A stretch of DNA of 64,000 nt from Oleidesulfovibrio sp047973035 (GTDB lineage Bacteria; Desulfobacterota; Desulfovibrionia; Desulfovibrionales; Desulfovibrionaceae): assembly GCF_047973035.1 (NCBI RefSeq), contig NZ_JBKEBF010000005.1:16889-80888 (forward strand), given 5' to 3'. The notes beneath the pieces are model-generated. The model worked only from the letters and a program-made list of their open reading frames with translations. It was not told the origin of the DNA and did not search any database. The translations under genes were made by a program, and so were the position numbers. Positions 41,042 to 50,462 of the stretch are shown here, piece after piece; positions within the stretch are counted from its first letter, which is position 1; each line of letters begins with the position of its first letter.

Positions 41042-42388
41042 GTGAAATTAAAAGAAACATACATTTGTTCCGCGTGCGGTGCGGGGGCGCCTCAGTGGCG
41101 CGGGCAGTGCCCGAAGTGTGGCGAATGGAACTCTCTTGAGGCTGTCGTTGTTGATAAACGCCAGTCTGTCGGGGGAAGTTCTGCTGCTAAAAAACATGGT
41201 GTGAACCGGCCCGTGCGGCTGAGTGACGTCAGTGAGCATAGCCACAAACCTTTCGGTACCGGCATCGGAGAACTTGACCGTATTCTTGGCAAGGGGCTGA
41301 TGCCCGGTGCAGCTTTGCTTATCGGAGGCGAGCCCGGCATAGGTAAGTCCACTTTGTTGTTACAGGTGGCAGGGGCCGTGGCAGCTTCGGGCCGTACTGT
41401 ACTGTACCTTTCGGGTGAAGAGTCGCTGGGGCAGCTTCGCGGCCGTGCAGAACGGCTGGGTATGATGCATGATTCCATGCTGGCGGTTGCTTCTTCCCGC
41501 ATTGAAGATATTCTTCCTGTTCTGGAAGAGACTACCCCCCCGGATTTGCTGATTGTGGACTCTGTCCAGACGCTGACTTCTGTCAGGGCAGAAGGTTTGC
41601 CGGGCAGCGTCAGTCAGGTGCGTGCGGTTTCAACGGAATTGGCCGAACGATGCCGTGCCGCCGGAACATGCGTGCTTTTTGTCGGACATGTGACCAAAGA
41701 TGGCCAGCTGGCAGGCCCGAAATTGCTGGAACATATGGTGGATACTGTTATTTCCCTAGAGGGCGACCGCCGTCAGCAGTACCGTATGTTGCGGATTTTA
41801 AAAAACAGATTTGGTCCCAATCAGGAACTGCTGGTGTTTCAGATGGTCCAGCAGGGCCTTTCCTTAGTCGATGATCCTTCGACATTTTTTCTTGATGCGC
41901 GTGATGTGACGCTGAGCGGAACATCAGTTGTTATGACGGTGGACGGTCAACGTCCTTTCGCTGTGGAAGTACAAGCGTTGGTTACGCGTAGTTATCTTTC
42001 CATTCCCAGACGTACCGGTCTTGGTTTCGATGTGAACAGGCTGCATCTTTTGCTGGCTGTTCTTGAAAAGCGGCTGCGCCTGAATTTCGGGCAGGTTGAT
42101 ATTTATGCGAAAGTCGGCGGAGGGGTGAAAGTGCAGGATCCGGGAATGGATCTGGCGCTTGTGGCCGCTATCCTGTCTTCTTTCTACGACCTGCCGTTAC
42201 CGGCACGTAGTGTCTTTTGGGGCGAGGTCGACCTGAACGGTCAGATACGACCTGTTCCCGCGCATGATATCCGTATGACTCAGTCTAAGCGGCTTGGCTA
42301 TTCACCAATTTTTTGTTCAGGCGAGAATGGCAGAGGATTAACAACTATTGCTGCCTTACAAGAGCAGCTCTTCAGAAAAAACGAATGA
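41042..42388 (+). CDS. radA: DNA repair protein RadA
   Basis: 448 residues from a GTG. RecA-like branch-migration ATPase. Zinc finger CSACG...CPKCGEW at the N-terminus, Walker A GGEPGIGKST, RadA motif KNRFGPN, and a C-terminal Lon-protease-like domain without the catalytic Ser-Lys role. Complete. Confidence 0.96.
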   Translation: MKLKETYICSACGAGAPQWRGQCPKCGEWNSLEAVVVDKRQSVGGSSAAKKHGVNRPVRLSDVSEHSHKPFGTGIGELDRILGKGLMPGAALLIGGEPGIGKSTLLLQVAGAVAASGRTVLYLSGEESLGQLRGRAERLGMMHDSMLAVASSRIEDILPVLEETTPPDLLIVDSVQTLTSVRAEGLPGSVSQVRAVSTELAERCRAAGTCVLFVGHVTKDGQLAGPKLLEHMVDTVISLEGDRRQQYRMLRILKNRFGPNQELLVFQMVQQGLSLVDDPSTFFLDARDVTLSGTSVVMTVDGQRPFAVEVQALVTRSYLSIPRRTGLGFDVNRLHLLLAVLEKRLRLNFGQVDIYAKVGGGVKVQDPGMDLALVAAILSSFYDLPLPARSVFWGEVDLNGQIRPVPAHDIRMTQSKRLGYSPIFCSGENGRGLTTIAALQEQLFRKNE

Positions 42389-42579
42389 GTCCGATAACTG
42401 TTTCCAGTACGGTTCCAGACGCAAGATATTCTTGACCTCGTTGCGGCCTTGTCGCATCGTTATGCTGTATATCATGTATCTGTCGTCTGTTTTGATGCAT
42501 AAGATTCGGTATATGGGCTGAAGTTCAATGGGTTGCGGCCTGCTTTTTATCTCACTCTTCTTTATCGAGAGGCCATCAC
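42389..42579 (+). other. Spacer between radA and the chemotaxis cluster
   Basis: About 190 bases that probably carry the promoter for the chemotaxis genes. Several TTG-rich -35-like boxes exist (for example TTGACC near 42433), but none has a convincing partner. GAGAGG precedes the first gene. No terminator is visible after radA. Confidence 0.35.
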
Positions 42580-44307
42580 ATGTCGCAAATTGGCAAGCTG
42601 GTTACTGATAGTTTGCAACTGATCGACGGCGTTCGGCGTATGCTGAATAAGCTGGTCAGTAGCCGCGAGCATGAATTTCTATCACTTGGCGAAAGTTTGA
42701 TGTCTTTGTCCGGTGCTATTTCTGATGTGCAGAAGCAGTCGGGAGAGCTGGTCAGTCTTGTATCTGGTGATAACCTTCACGGTGTGACCCAGCAGCTGGC
42801 CGCCGACATGGGCAAATTGCACGAACTCTGCAGTCTGGACAGTGATAACAACCTCGATGAGCTGGGGCGGGTTCGTAACTACTTGCTGGAGCTTATTCGT
42901 CTTATCAAGAGTTATTCAAGAGTTGTCCGCAGCCTTCAAATGCTGGGTATTTCTACCCGGATAGAAAGCGCCAGACTAGGTTCAGATGGCAAGGGCTTTA
43001 ACACCTTGGCTGATGATGTCGAAAAGTTAGCTGGTAAGATCGTTGAATATTCAGGGCAGATTGTTCAGTACGCCCAAGATCTGGACAAACTGGCGGATGG
43101 CGCATCAGCGCGGTCACAGATGATGATTTCCGAGCAGCAGGCATGTGCTCTGGAAGCTGCAAGCGGTATGAACGAGCGGGTTGTTTTGCTTCAGCAGGCA
43201 GCTGAGGAAGCCAGAGAGCGTTCTGAACAGGTAGATGCTCTTATGGCGGATATTGCAGACAGTATGGGGCAGGTAGTGTCCTCCGTTCAGTTCCATGACA
43301 TCGTCCGCCAGCAGGTGGAGCATGTTGATGAAACGCTTGACAGTTTGAGTGATCTTGTATCGGGAGGCCATGATGCGGGCTACTCTGATGCAGAGGAGCT
43401 TGCATGGATAGTGGAGGTCTGTCGCCTGCAGGTGATGCAGCTGGATCATTCCAGAGATAGTTTTTTGCAAGCCGTTTCAGAGCTTAAGCACAATCTGGAG
43501 GCCATAGCAGGGAGTGTTACCGGAGTTGCAAGACTTGCTGTTTCCGGTGACGGCGTGGGGGGATCGGCTCTGGATGCCATTTCTCAGACCATAACGGATA
43601 CTTCTGTCCGTATGCGCGGCGTGGCCGCTCAGGGTGTGGAAATGGGCGAAACAATGACGGCCGTTGCCAGCACTGTTGCCGATATGGCCGGATTTTTGGA
43701 ACATATCGAAGATGTCGGGGCGGAGATTGAGCTTATTGCCTTGAACGCCAGTATCAAAGCTGCGCACACAGGTGATAAGGGTAAAGCTCTCGGCGTCCTT
43801 GCCTCGTCAATTCAAAGCCTTTCCCAGGATGCGGGGAATCAGACTGTGGCCATTGCGGACAAACTGGGCACAATATCTTCTTCTGCCGACAACCTGAAGC
43901 AACAGGCGCAAAGTTTTCATGACGCTACGGTAATCAACAATACAATTGCACAGTTGGAAGAAGTTACCGGTTCGTTGCGGACAATAGGTGAACAGGCAGA
44001 AATGCTGGGTACCAGAGTCGGACAGGATGCGGACTCCATTGCTGCTGAAATTGAATCAGTTGTGCAGAATTTTTCATTTGAAGATACTATCGGCGAAGAA
44101 CTGTCCGTTGCCCGTCGGAAACTGGAGGGGCTTATTGACCGGCTTCTGCAGCATGTCGACAGCAACGCCGCTGTCCGCAGGCCCGCTCAACTTGATGCAA
44201 TTATGAACAGATATACGATGAAGCAGGAGCGCGACATCCATATGCGGGCTTTGGGCGGAGCAGTGAATACTGCGGATGATGGCGATGATAATATCGAGTT
44301 GTTTTAA
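42580..44307 (+). CDS. Soluble methyl-accepting-chemotaxis-like protein with two degenerate signalling tips
   Basis: 575 residues, no membrane segment. Almost wholly helical. Two segments resemble the MCP hairpin tip: GISTRIESARLGSDGKGFNTL with ADDVEKLAG (about 122-155), and ELIALNASIKAAHTGDKGKALGVL (about 384-407). The usual QTNLLALNAAIEAARAGE is changed in both, for example ASIKAAHTGD. The protein may be a scaffold or sensor for the adjacent CheA, not a standard receptor. It starts the che run, with cheY 45 bases downstream. Confidence 0.75.
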   Translation: MSQIGKLVTDSLQLIDGVRRMLNKLVSSREHEFLSLGESLMSLSGAISDVQKQSGELVSLVSGDNLHGVTQQLAADMGKLHELCSLDSDNNLDELGRVRNYLLELIRLIKSYSRVVRSLQMLGISTRIESARLGSDGKGFNTLADDVEKLAGKIVEYSGQIVQYAQDLDKLADGASARSQMMISEQQACALEAASGMNERVVLLQQAAEEARERSEQVDALMADIADSMGQVVSSVQFHDIVRQQVEHVDETLDSLSDLVSGGHDAGYSDAEELAWIVEVCRLQVMQLDHSRDSFLQAVSELKHNLEAIAGSVTGVARLAVSGDGVGGSALDAISQTITDTSVRMRGVAAQGVEMGETMTAVASTVADMAGFLEHIEDVGAEIELIALNASIKAAHTGDKGKALGVLASSIQSLSQDAGNQTVAIADKLGTISSSADNLKQQAQSFHDATVINNTIAQLEEVTGSLRTIGEQAEMLGTRVGQDADSIAAEIESVVQNFSFEDTIGEELSVARRKLEGLIDRLLQHVDSNAAVRRPAQLDAIMNRYTMKQERDIHMRALGGAVNTADDGDDNIELF

Positions 44308-44352
44308 CTTGTTGAGAAAATGAGAACCTCAATAGGAGAGGGGGAGTTAAAT

Positions 44353-44715
44353 ATGGCACCGACAATTATGACTGTAGACGATTCTGCCAGCGTTCGTCAG
44401 ATGGTTAGCTTTACGTTGCGCAAAGAAGGCTATGAAGTCATTGAGGCTTGCGATGGTAAAGATGCGCTGACGAAGATCAAGCCCGATGTAAAAATGGTTA
44501 TCACCGACCTTAACATGCCGAATATGGATGGCATTGAGCTTATCCGGAATATCCGCTCAAAGGCGGGATTCAAGTTTATTCCCATCATCATGCTTACTAC
44601 TGAATCTCAGGCATCGAAAAAACAGGACGGCAAGGCAGCCGGTGCTACAGGCTGGATTGTGAAGCCTTTCAAGCCGGAACAGCTGCTGACTGTAGTTAAA
44701 AAGGTTCTTCGGTAG
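44353..44715 (+). CDS. cheY: CheY-type response regulator
   Basis: 120 residues from the ATG at 44353, with GGGGAG upstream. Single receiver domain: acidic pocket Asp9/Asp10, phospho-acceptor Asp52 (VITDLNMPNMDG), switch Thr in MLTTES and Lys in GWIVKPFKPEQLL. No output domain. It lies just before cheA; its likely phosphatase CheZ is at 6.5-7.2 kb. Confidence 0.93.
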   Translation: MAPTIMTVDDSASVRQMVSFTLRKEGYEVIEACDGKDALTKIKPDVKMVITDLNMPNMDGIELIRNIRSKAGFKFIPIIMLTTESQASKKQDGKAAGATGWIVKPFKPEQLLTVVKKVLR

Positions 44716-44741
44716 TTTTTTATTAATCGCAGGAGGATGGT

Positions 44742-46844
44742 GTGCAGCTGGACGTGAACAGTCAGGCCTTCATGGAAGAGGCTCAGGATCTGCTTTCAGA
44801 GCTGGAATCAGCCTTGCTGGAACTAGAGGACCAGCCGGAAGATTCCGAGTTAGTGGACAGAGTGTTTCGTGCCATGCACACAATTAAAGGTTCGGGGGCG
44901 ATGTTCGGTTTTGACGACATCGCCGCCTTTACCCATGATGTCGAAAACATGTTCGACAGAGTACGAAACAATGAGCTTAAGGTTACCAAAGAAATCTTAA
45001 GCGTTACTCTTTCCTGCCGTGATCATATCGCTTATTTGCTACAATGCGCTGCAAACAATATTGCAGTAGATCTGGCAAAGGGCAGCCTGCTGACAGACAG
45101 GGTCAAACAATTTCTTGGGGACGAAACGCCAGGCCCTGCGGCTCCTGCGGATTCAGATGAGTCTGATGAAGACTTGTTTGCATCATCAAGCGACAGACCC
45201 TCTACGTATCGCATTCGTTTCAAGCCTGTTTCTGAAATTTTTATGACAGGAAACAACCCCCTGCATCTTATCGAAGAACTCGGGGAGATGGGTTCTCTTA
45301 CCACATATGTCCATACTGCGGCCTTGCCCGAACTGGCTTCGATGCAGCCGGAATCTTGCTATTTGTGGTGGGATATGTTGTTGCACACCACTGCCGACGA
45401 ACAAGCCGTTCGTGATGTTTTCATGTTTGTGGAAGATGAATGTGATCTAGCTGTTCAGGTTATTGATAGAGGGGACAGAATTGACTCTGATGCCATGTAT
45501 AAGCGCATCGGTGAAATTTTGATTGAAAGAGGCGACCTGAAGCCTGAAGACCTGCAGCGGGTTCTCAGCCAGCAGCGGCCTGTCGGAAAGATGTTGGAAG
45601 AGGCCGGTGTTGTAAGTGCAGACAATGTTGAGTCTGCTCTGCAAGAGCAGAAAGCCGTCAGAGATTTGCAGCAGAAGAGAGAACCTGCATCGGAAGCGGC
45701 TTCCAGTATTCGTGTGGCGGCTAATAAGCTGGACTACCTTGTGGATCTGGTCGGTGAGCTTGTTATCGTACAATCACAGATAGCCCAGATGGTGCACGAG
45801 CGTGAAGATGCAGACATGCTGTCGCTTAGCGAGAATCTGGAGCGTCTGAGTGATGAGCTGCGGGATGCCACGCTGGGCATACGTATGCTGCCGATCGGTA
45901 CAACGTTCAGTAAATTCCGCAGGCTGGTACGCGACCTGTCCGGCGATCTGGGTAAAGAGGTTGAGCTGGTTACTTTCGGGGCTGAAACCGAACTTGATAA
46001 AACCGTTATTGAACGGTTGGGCGATCCTTTGGTTCATTGTCTGCGAAACAGCTTAGACCACGGTATTGAGTCGCCGGAGCTACGGGAGAGTATGGGGAAA
46101 CCCAGAAAGGGTACTATCACGCTTGGCGCTGCGCATTCCGGCGGTGAAGTGCTCATCACGATTAAGGATGATGGCAAAGGGCTGGACAGAGACAAGCTGG
46201 TTGCCAAGGCTATTGAGCGTGGCGTTATTGCCCCCGACGCGGAGCTTTCCGACAAAGAAGCCTTCGGGCTTATTTTTGCCGCTGGTTTCTCTACTGCCGA
46301 GAAAGTCACCAGTGTCTCAGGCAGAGGCGTAGGTATGGATGTAGTCCGCCGCTCAATCGAAGAATTGCGCGGAACCATTGAGCTTGATTCTATCCCCGGG
46401 CAATCCACCGTTATTACTATTCGCCTCCCGCTTACTCTGGCTATTATCGACGGACTGCAGGTACAGGTCGGGGAAGAGAGCTATGTCATTCCTCTTGCCC
46501 CTGTTGAAGAGTGCGTTGAGCATTTCGCGAGTAATAATTCCGGTAAAAAACAGATTATCAACCTGCGGGAAGAGGTCGTACCATATATTTCCTTACGGTC
46601 ACTTTTTGATATTACTGGTAATACACCGGAAATTGAGCAGATTGTCGTAGTGAACGCGTTAGGCAGCCGGTTTGGTATCGTTGTTGACCGTGTTGTGGGC
46701 GAGCACCAGACCGTTATTAAAAGCCTTGGAAAAGTATTTAAGAACGTAGAAGGGATTTCCGGTGCGACCATCAGAGGTGATGGAACCATGGCGTTGATTC
46801 TTGACCTGCCCAGACTTGTCCAGACTGCTATTTCTGCAAATTAA
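44742..46844 (+). CDS. cheA: Chemotaxis histidine kinase CheA with MshEN-like repeat
   Basis: 700 residues from a GTG with AGGAGG upstream. Hpt domain (1-120) with phospho-His46 in AMHTIKGSGAMFGF; a P2-like domain (about 154-243) of the type found in Deltaproteobacterial CheA; a tandem repeat 255-303 (RIGEILIERGDLKPEDLQRV and VGKMLEEAGVVSADNVESAL); dimerisation helices (about 325-385); HATPase (HCLRNSLDHGIESP, DDGKGLD, GRGVGMDVVR); and a CheW-like C-terminus (about 560-700). The repeat resembles the MshEN c-di-GMP-binding motif. First gene of a CheA-CheR-CheB run. Confidence 0.95.
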   Translation: MQLDVNSQAFMEEAQDLLSELESALLELEDQPEDSELVDRVFRAMHTIKGSGAMFGFDDIAAFTHDVENMFDRVRNNELKVTKEILSVTLSCRDHIAYLLQCAANNIAVDLAKGSLLTDRVKQFLGDETPGPAAPADSDESDEDLFASSSDRPSTYRIRFKPVSEIFMTGNNPLHLIEELGEMGSLTTYVHTAALPELASMQPESCYLWWDMLLHTTADEQAVRDVFMFVEDECDLAVQVIDRGDRIDSDAMYKRIGEILIERGDLKPEDLQRVLSQQRPVGKMLEEAGVVSADNVESALQEQKAVRDLQQKREPASEAASSIRVAANKLDYLVDLVGELVIVQSQIAQMVHEREDADMLSLSENLERLSDELRDATLGIRMLPIGTTFSKFRRLVRDLSGDLGKEVELVTFGAETELDKTVIERLGDPLVHCLRNSLDHGIESPELRESMGKPRKGTITLGAAHSGGEVLITIKDDGKGLDRDKLVAKAIERGVIAPDAELSDKEAFGLIFAAGFSTAEKVTSVSGRGVGMDVVRRSIEELRGTIELDSIPGQSTVITIRLPLTLAIIDGLQVQVGEESYVIPLAPVEECVEHFASNNSGKKQIINLREEVVPYISLRSLFDITGNTPEIEQIVVVNALGSRFGIVVDRVVGEHQTVIKSLGKVFKNVEGISGATIRGDGTMALILDLPRLVQTAISAN

Positions 46845-46905
46845 TAGCACGCCCGAAGGCAGGTCATTGCACGTTTTTTAAAGACTAAAAAAGAGTGTTG
46901 CTGCT

Positions 46906-47760
46906 ATGGCGGATTCAGTTCCGGGGCTTACTCGCCCCTCAACGATGTCAGCTAGATCGTTTACCCGTTTGAGTGAGTTTATTCATTCGCAAGTGGGTAT
47001 CAAGCTGCCTCAGGGAAAGAAGATTATGCTTGAGGCGCGGTTGCAAAAGCGCTTACGGGCATTAAGCATGTCGTCATACGACAGTTATGTGGATTTTTTG
47101 TTTACTGAGCAGGGGCTTCACAGCGAGTTACGTTCACTCATTGATGTTGTAACGACCAATACTACAGAATTTTTTCGTGAGCCTAAGCATTTTGAGGTGC
47201 TTGAACAACACATTTTGCCTGAGTGGACAAGGCATTTGGGCGGGCAACGTGAACTAAGGCTCTGGAGTGCCGGATGCTCCTTCGGTATGGAGCCATATAC
47301 GCTTTCCATGGTGATGCACGAGTTTGCGACCATCAACCCTTCATTTGCCTTCAGTATCCTTGCAACGGACATTTCCACCCGCGCGTTGCAGCATGCCTCA
47401 AAAGGTGTGTATGAAATGGATAAAATTGGCAACATACCTGAGATATTCAGGAAAAAATATTTATTGAGAAGCAAGGATCCCGCAAAATCGCTGGTTCGGA
47501 TGGGACCTGAATTGCGGAATACAATTGCTTTTAAGCGGCTGAACTTTATGGAGGAATTTTCATTCAATAATCCTCTGGATATAATATTTTGCCGTAACGT
47601 TATAATTTATTTTGATAAACCGACGCAGGAGCGGCTTTTCCAGCGCTTTTGCAGATGCCTTGCCTCGGGTGGTCACTTGTTTATCGGCCACTCTGAAAGC
47701 CTTTCGGGTATGAATTTACCGCTGACTCAGGTTGCTCCCACAGTTTACAGAAAAGTGTAG
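46906..47760 (+). CDS. cheR: Chemotaxis protein methyltransferase CheR
   Basis: 284 residues. Methylates receptor glutamates with AdoMet. The N-terminal helical domain (FIHSQVGIKLPQGKKIMLEARLQKRL) contacts the receptor. The AdoMet-binding domain contains TTNTTEFFREPKHF, LRLWSAGCSFGMEPYTLSMV and FCRNVIIYFDKPTQE. The Gly-rich AdoMet loop has SFGMEP where SSGEEP is usual, a local variation. It is followed ten bases later by cheB. Confidence 0.93.
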   Translation: MADSVPGLTRPSTMSARSFTRLSEFIHSQVGIKLPQGKKIMLEARLQKRLRALSMSSYDSYVDFLFTEQGLHSELRSLIDVVTTNTTEFFREPKHFEVLEQHILPEWTRHLGGQRELRLWSAGCSFGMEPYTLSMVMHEFATINPSFAFSILATDISTRALQHASKGVYEMDKIGNIPEIFRKKYLLRSKDPAKSLVRMGPELRNTIAFKRLNFMEEFSFNNPLDIIFCRNVIIYFDKPTQERLFQRFCRCLASGGHLFIGHSESLSGMNLPLTQVAPTVYRKV

Positions 47761-47769
47761 TGTGCTGTT

Positions 47770-48840
47770 ATGGCTAGAAAAATAAAGGTTCTGGTTGTTG
47801 ATGATTCCGCGCTTGTCCGGCAGACGCTGACGGAGATATTTACAGCTGATCCAGAACTGGAAGTTGTTGGTACCGCTTCTGATCCCTACGTGGCAGTGAA
47901 GCGTATGGAAAGTGTCATTCCAGATGTCATTCTGCTTGATGTGGCCATGCCCCGTATGGATGGTATTACATTTCTTCGTAAAATTATGAGTCAGCACCCC
48001 ATTCCTGTTGTGATTTGCTCCGCAGTTACTGAAGATGGCGCAGAGTCTTCTTTTAAGGCTATGGAATACGGTGCTGTTGAGATTATTCAAAAGCCAAAGG
48101 TCAGTACCAAGCAATTTTTGGAAGAATCAAGTATCAGAATTTGTGATGCTGTGAAGGCGGCGGCAAGAGCACAGTTGAAAAAGCTGAGCGCTAAACGGTT
48201 TGAAGTAACGCCTAAGCTTTCCGCTGATGCGGTTCTTCCGGCAAGTGTTGGCAAAACCATGGTACAGGACACGGAAAAGGTTGTCGTTGTCGGTGCTTCT
48301 ACCGGAGGGACTGAAGCTTTACGCGTTCTGTTAGAGGCCATGCCGCCAGACTGTCCCCCCATTGCCATTGTACAGCATATGCCAGAACACTTCACCGCAG
48401 CTTTTGCAAACAGGCTGAACGTAACCTGCCGTATCACTGTGAAAGAGGCTGAAGATGGCGATACCATGCGCAGAGGGCAGGCGCTTATTGCACCGGGCAA
48501 TAACCATCTGTTGTTAAAGCGCTCCGGTAGCCGTTACTATGTTGAAATTAAGGCCGGACCGCTGGTTCGCAGGCACAGACCGTCTGTTGATGTTCTTTTT
48601 CGTTCCGCATCGCGCTATGCAGGGCGAAATGCCGTGGCAGTCATAATGACCGGCATGGGAGACGACGGTGCTGCCGGAATGAAAGAACTTCATGATACAG
48701 GTGCCTTTACCATAGCGCAGGATGAAGCAACCTGTGTTGTGTATGGTATGCCGCATGAAGCTGTTAAGCTTGGTGGAGTGGATTCGATTCTTCCCCTTGG
48801 CGGGCTTGCTTCTGCAATCGTAAAAGCCTGCAGTAAATAA
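47770..48840 (+). CDS. cheB: Chemotaxis methylesterase CheB
   Basis: 356 residues. Receiver domain (1-120) with Asp57 (LLDVAMPRMDG), then a methylesterase domain with catalytic Ser in VVGASTGGTEAL, His in VQHMPEHFT and Asp in MTGMGDDGA. It removes receptor methyl groups; with CheR it gives adaptation. Ends the che run; a terminator follows. Confidence 0.95.
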   Translation: MARKIKVLVVDDSALVRQTLTEIFTADPELEVVGTASDPYVAVKRMESVIPDVILLDVAMPRMDGITFLRKIMSQHPIPVVICSAVTEDGAESSFKAMEYGAVEIIQKPKVSTKQFLEESSIRICDAVKAAARAQLKKLSAKRFEVTPKLSADAVLPASVGKTMVQDTEKVVVVGASTGGTEALRVLLEAMPPDCPPIAIVQHMPEHFTAAFANRLNVTCRITVKEAEDGDTMRRGQALIAPGNNHLLLKRSGSRYYVEIKAGPLVRRHRPSVDVLFRSASRYAGRNAVAVIMTGMGDDGAAGMKELHDTGAFTIAQDEATCVVYGMPHEAVKLGGVDSILPLGGLASAIVKACSK

Positions 48841-48894
48841 AAAAAGTAAGCAACACCCTGTACACTTGTGTCTCGGCCTTCCTGCGATTATACC

Positions 48895-48930
48895 GTTCGC
48901 GGACAGTAATTCTGTCTGCGAACTTTTTTT
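48895..48930 (+). terminator. Terminator after cheB
   Basis: GTTCGC-G-GACAG and CTGTC-T-GCGAAC form an 11-pair stem with one internal mismatch and loop TAATT, followed by seven Ts. Confidence 0.87.
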
Positions 48931-48963
48931 GTACATTTTCAAGTTACTCTGACGGAGATTTTA

Positions 48964-49620
48964 ATGACCGCAACACCTGACGGTGCGATTCTGCAACGTG
49001 ATAAAGAAACTTATGCCATTGTCCCCCGTACTCCTGCGGGCCTCATGACGCCGGATCAGCTTGATGCGATTTCCCGCGTGGCTCGTAAGTACTCCATTCC
49101 GATTCTTAAGATCACTTCGGGACAGCGTTTTGCCCTTGTCGGCATGAAGGCAGAAGATGTTGAGCCGATCTGGGATGAGTTGAGTATGGACATCGGACGT
49201 GCCACCGAGCTGTGCGTGCATTACGTGCAGGCGTGTCCCGGTAATTCCGTATGTAAGCTTGGCGTGGATGATTCGCTGGGGCTGGGCCTTGAAATTGAAA
49301 AAATGTTTCAGGAAGAGCCGTTCCCCGCAAAAGTTAAGTTTGGCGTTTCCGGCTGCCCGTTGTGCTGTGCAGAAAGTCTGGTGCGGGATATCGGCCTTAT
49401 TGCGACCAAGAAAGGCTGGACTGTTGCAGTGGGAGGAAACTCCGGCAGCAAACCCAGAGTTGCTGATGTTATCGCTACAGAATTGAGCAAAGATGAGACG
49501 CTTGATCTTATTCGCCGCTTTGCAGAATATTATCGTGGAAACTCCGGCAAGCGCCTTCGGGTGTCGAAATTTGTAGAAAAAGTCGGCATCGACGAAATTA
49601 AAGCCGCTTTGAATCTGTAA
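48964..49620 (+). CDS. Small assimilatory-type sulfite reductase (siroheme, [4Fe-4S])
   Basis: 218 residues, the size of the low-spin assimilatory sulfite reductase of Desulfovibrio. N-terminal ferredoxin-like half (about 15-80), then the cluster ligands C91-PGNSV-C97 and C131-PLC-C135, which bind the [4Fe-4S] that shares a Cys with siroheme iron. Reduces sulfite to sulfide by six electrons; the physiological donor is not evident. In D. vulgaris, as I recall, a homologue also follows cheB. Confidence 0.9.
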   Translation: MTATPDGAILQRDKETYAIVPRTPAGLMTPDQLDAISRVARKYSIPILKITSGQRFALVGMKAEDVEPIWDELSMDIGRATELCVHYVQACPGNSVCKLGVDDSLGLGLEIEKMFQEEPFPAKVKFGVSGCPLCCAESLVRDIGLIATKKGWTVAVGGNSGSKPRVADVIATELSKDETLDLIRRFAEYYRGNSGKRLRVSKFVEKVGIDEIKAALNL

Positions 49621-49621
49621 T

Positions 49622-49661
49622 AAAAAGGTCGCGGTTGTTTTTTACCGCGACCTTTTTTATT
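49622..49661. terminator. Bidirectional terminator between sulfite reductase and DUF190 genes
   Basis: AAAAAGGTCGCGGT and ACCGCGACCTTTTTT form a long stem around a T-rich loop, with A and T tracts on the two sides. It can end both converging genes. Confidence 0.9.
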
Positions 49662-50010
49662 TGTTCTTTTTACCTTCATTATGGCGGTAGCAAATTACCT
49701 GCACAGGTTCCAGCGTAACCAGTCCTTCGGAAAGTATTGCATCGATTTCCGGTAAAAAAGCATCAATTTTTTCCGGATCGTCGATAATTTCGATGGTCAG
49801 CGGAAGGTCTTCTGAAAGGCGCAGCAATTTAAGGGTGTGCACTCGGCTGTTGGCCCCGAAACCGGCAACCCCCCGCAGCACCGTGCCTCCGGCCAGTCCG
49901 TTTTGTTTTGCTTTTTCCAGTATCAGTTCATATATCGGACGCCCGTCAAATTTATCATTTTCACCTGTGTATATGCACAGTCTGGCGGCTTCTTTAGGGG
50001 GAATATGCAT
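49657..50010 (-). CDS. DUF190-family protein
   Basis: 117 residues of the DUF190 family (RLCIYTGENDKFDGRPIYELILEKAKQNGLAGGTVLRGVAGFG), a PII-like fold. It is regularly encoded with CrcB fluoride channels and is thought to be part of fluoride resistance, although its role is unknown. It follows crcB on the same strand. Confidence 0.9.
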   Translation of the reverse strand: MHIPPKEAARLCIYTGENDKFDGRPIYELILEKAKQNGLAGGTVLRGVAGFGANSRVHTLKLLRLSEDLPLTIEIIDDPEKIDAFLPEIDAILSEGLVTLEPVQVICYRHNEGKKNK

Positions 50011-50041
50011 AAAGCCTCCCGCTTGGTTAAAATTAATTGTA

Positions 50042-50416
50042 TTACAAAAGCTTGCCCAGAGCGAGACCGGCTGCCAGCAGCACGATGCCTATGACGATCT
50101 GCCCGGCAATGTTTAACAGCGTATAAAACCATTGTGATGCACTGATCAGGTTGACACTTTCAAAGATGAAGGTGGAGAATGTTGTGAATGCCCCCATAAA
50201 GCCTGTCAGAATAATAACACGTGTTGTCGGGCTGATACTTAATCTGTCTTCAAGAAAACCCCACACAAAACCGAATAAAAAACAACCCAGAACGTTTACT
50301 ACAAACGTGCCGGCCGGAAATGACGCACCGCAGAAACGTTGAACGATGCCAGCCAGAGTATAACGGCTGAGGCTGCCCAGACCGCCTGCCAATGCGATAA
50401 GTAAAAGTTTTTGCAA
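50042..50416 (-). CDS. crcB: Fluoride exporter CrcB/Fluc
   Basis: 124 residues with four membrane helices. Conserved GGLGSLSRYTLAG, VNVLGCFLFG and TGFMGAFTTFSTF; the Phe-rich TFSTF segment lines the fluoride pores of the dual-topology dimer. A single-gene channel, so a homodimer is expected. Only about 45 bases separate it from the divergent CYTH gene, and no fluoride riboswitch can be recognised in that gap. Confidence 0.94.
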   Translation of the reverse strand: MQKLLLIALAGGLGSLSRYTLAGIVQRFCGASFPAGTFVVNVLGCFLFGFVWGFLEDRLSISPTTRVIILTGFMGAFTTFSTFIFESVNLISASQWFYTLLNIAGQIVIGIVLLAAGLALGKLL

Positions 50417-50462
50417 AATATCCCTCCGGACATGACTGAAACGGTGAAATTCAGGAGCCAGA

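Noticed and set aside
50417..50462. Fluoride riboswitch upstream of crcB
   Set aside because: Only about 45 bases separate crcB from the divergent CYTH gene, and no crcB-motif sequence can be matched.
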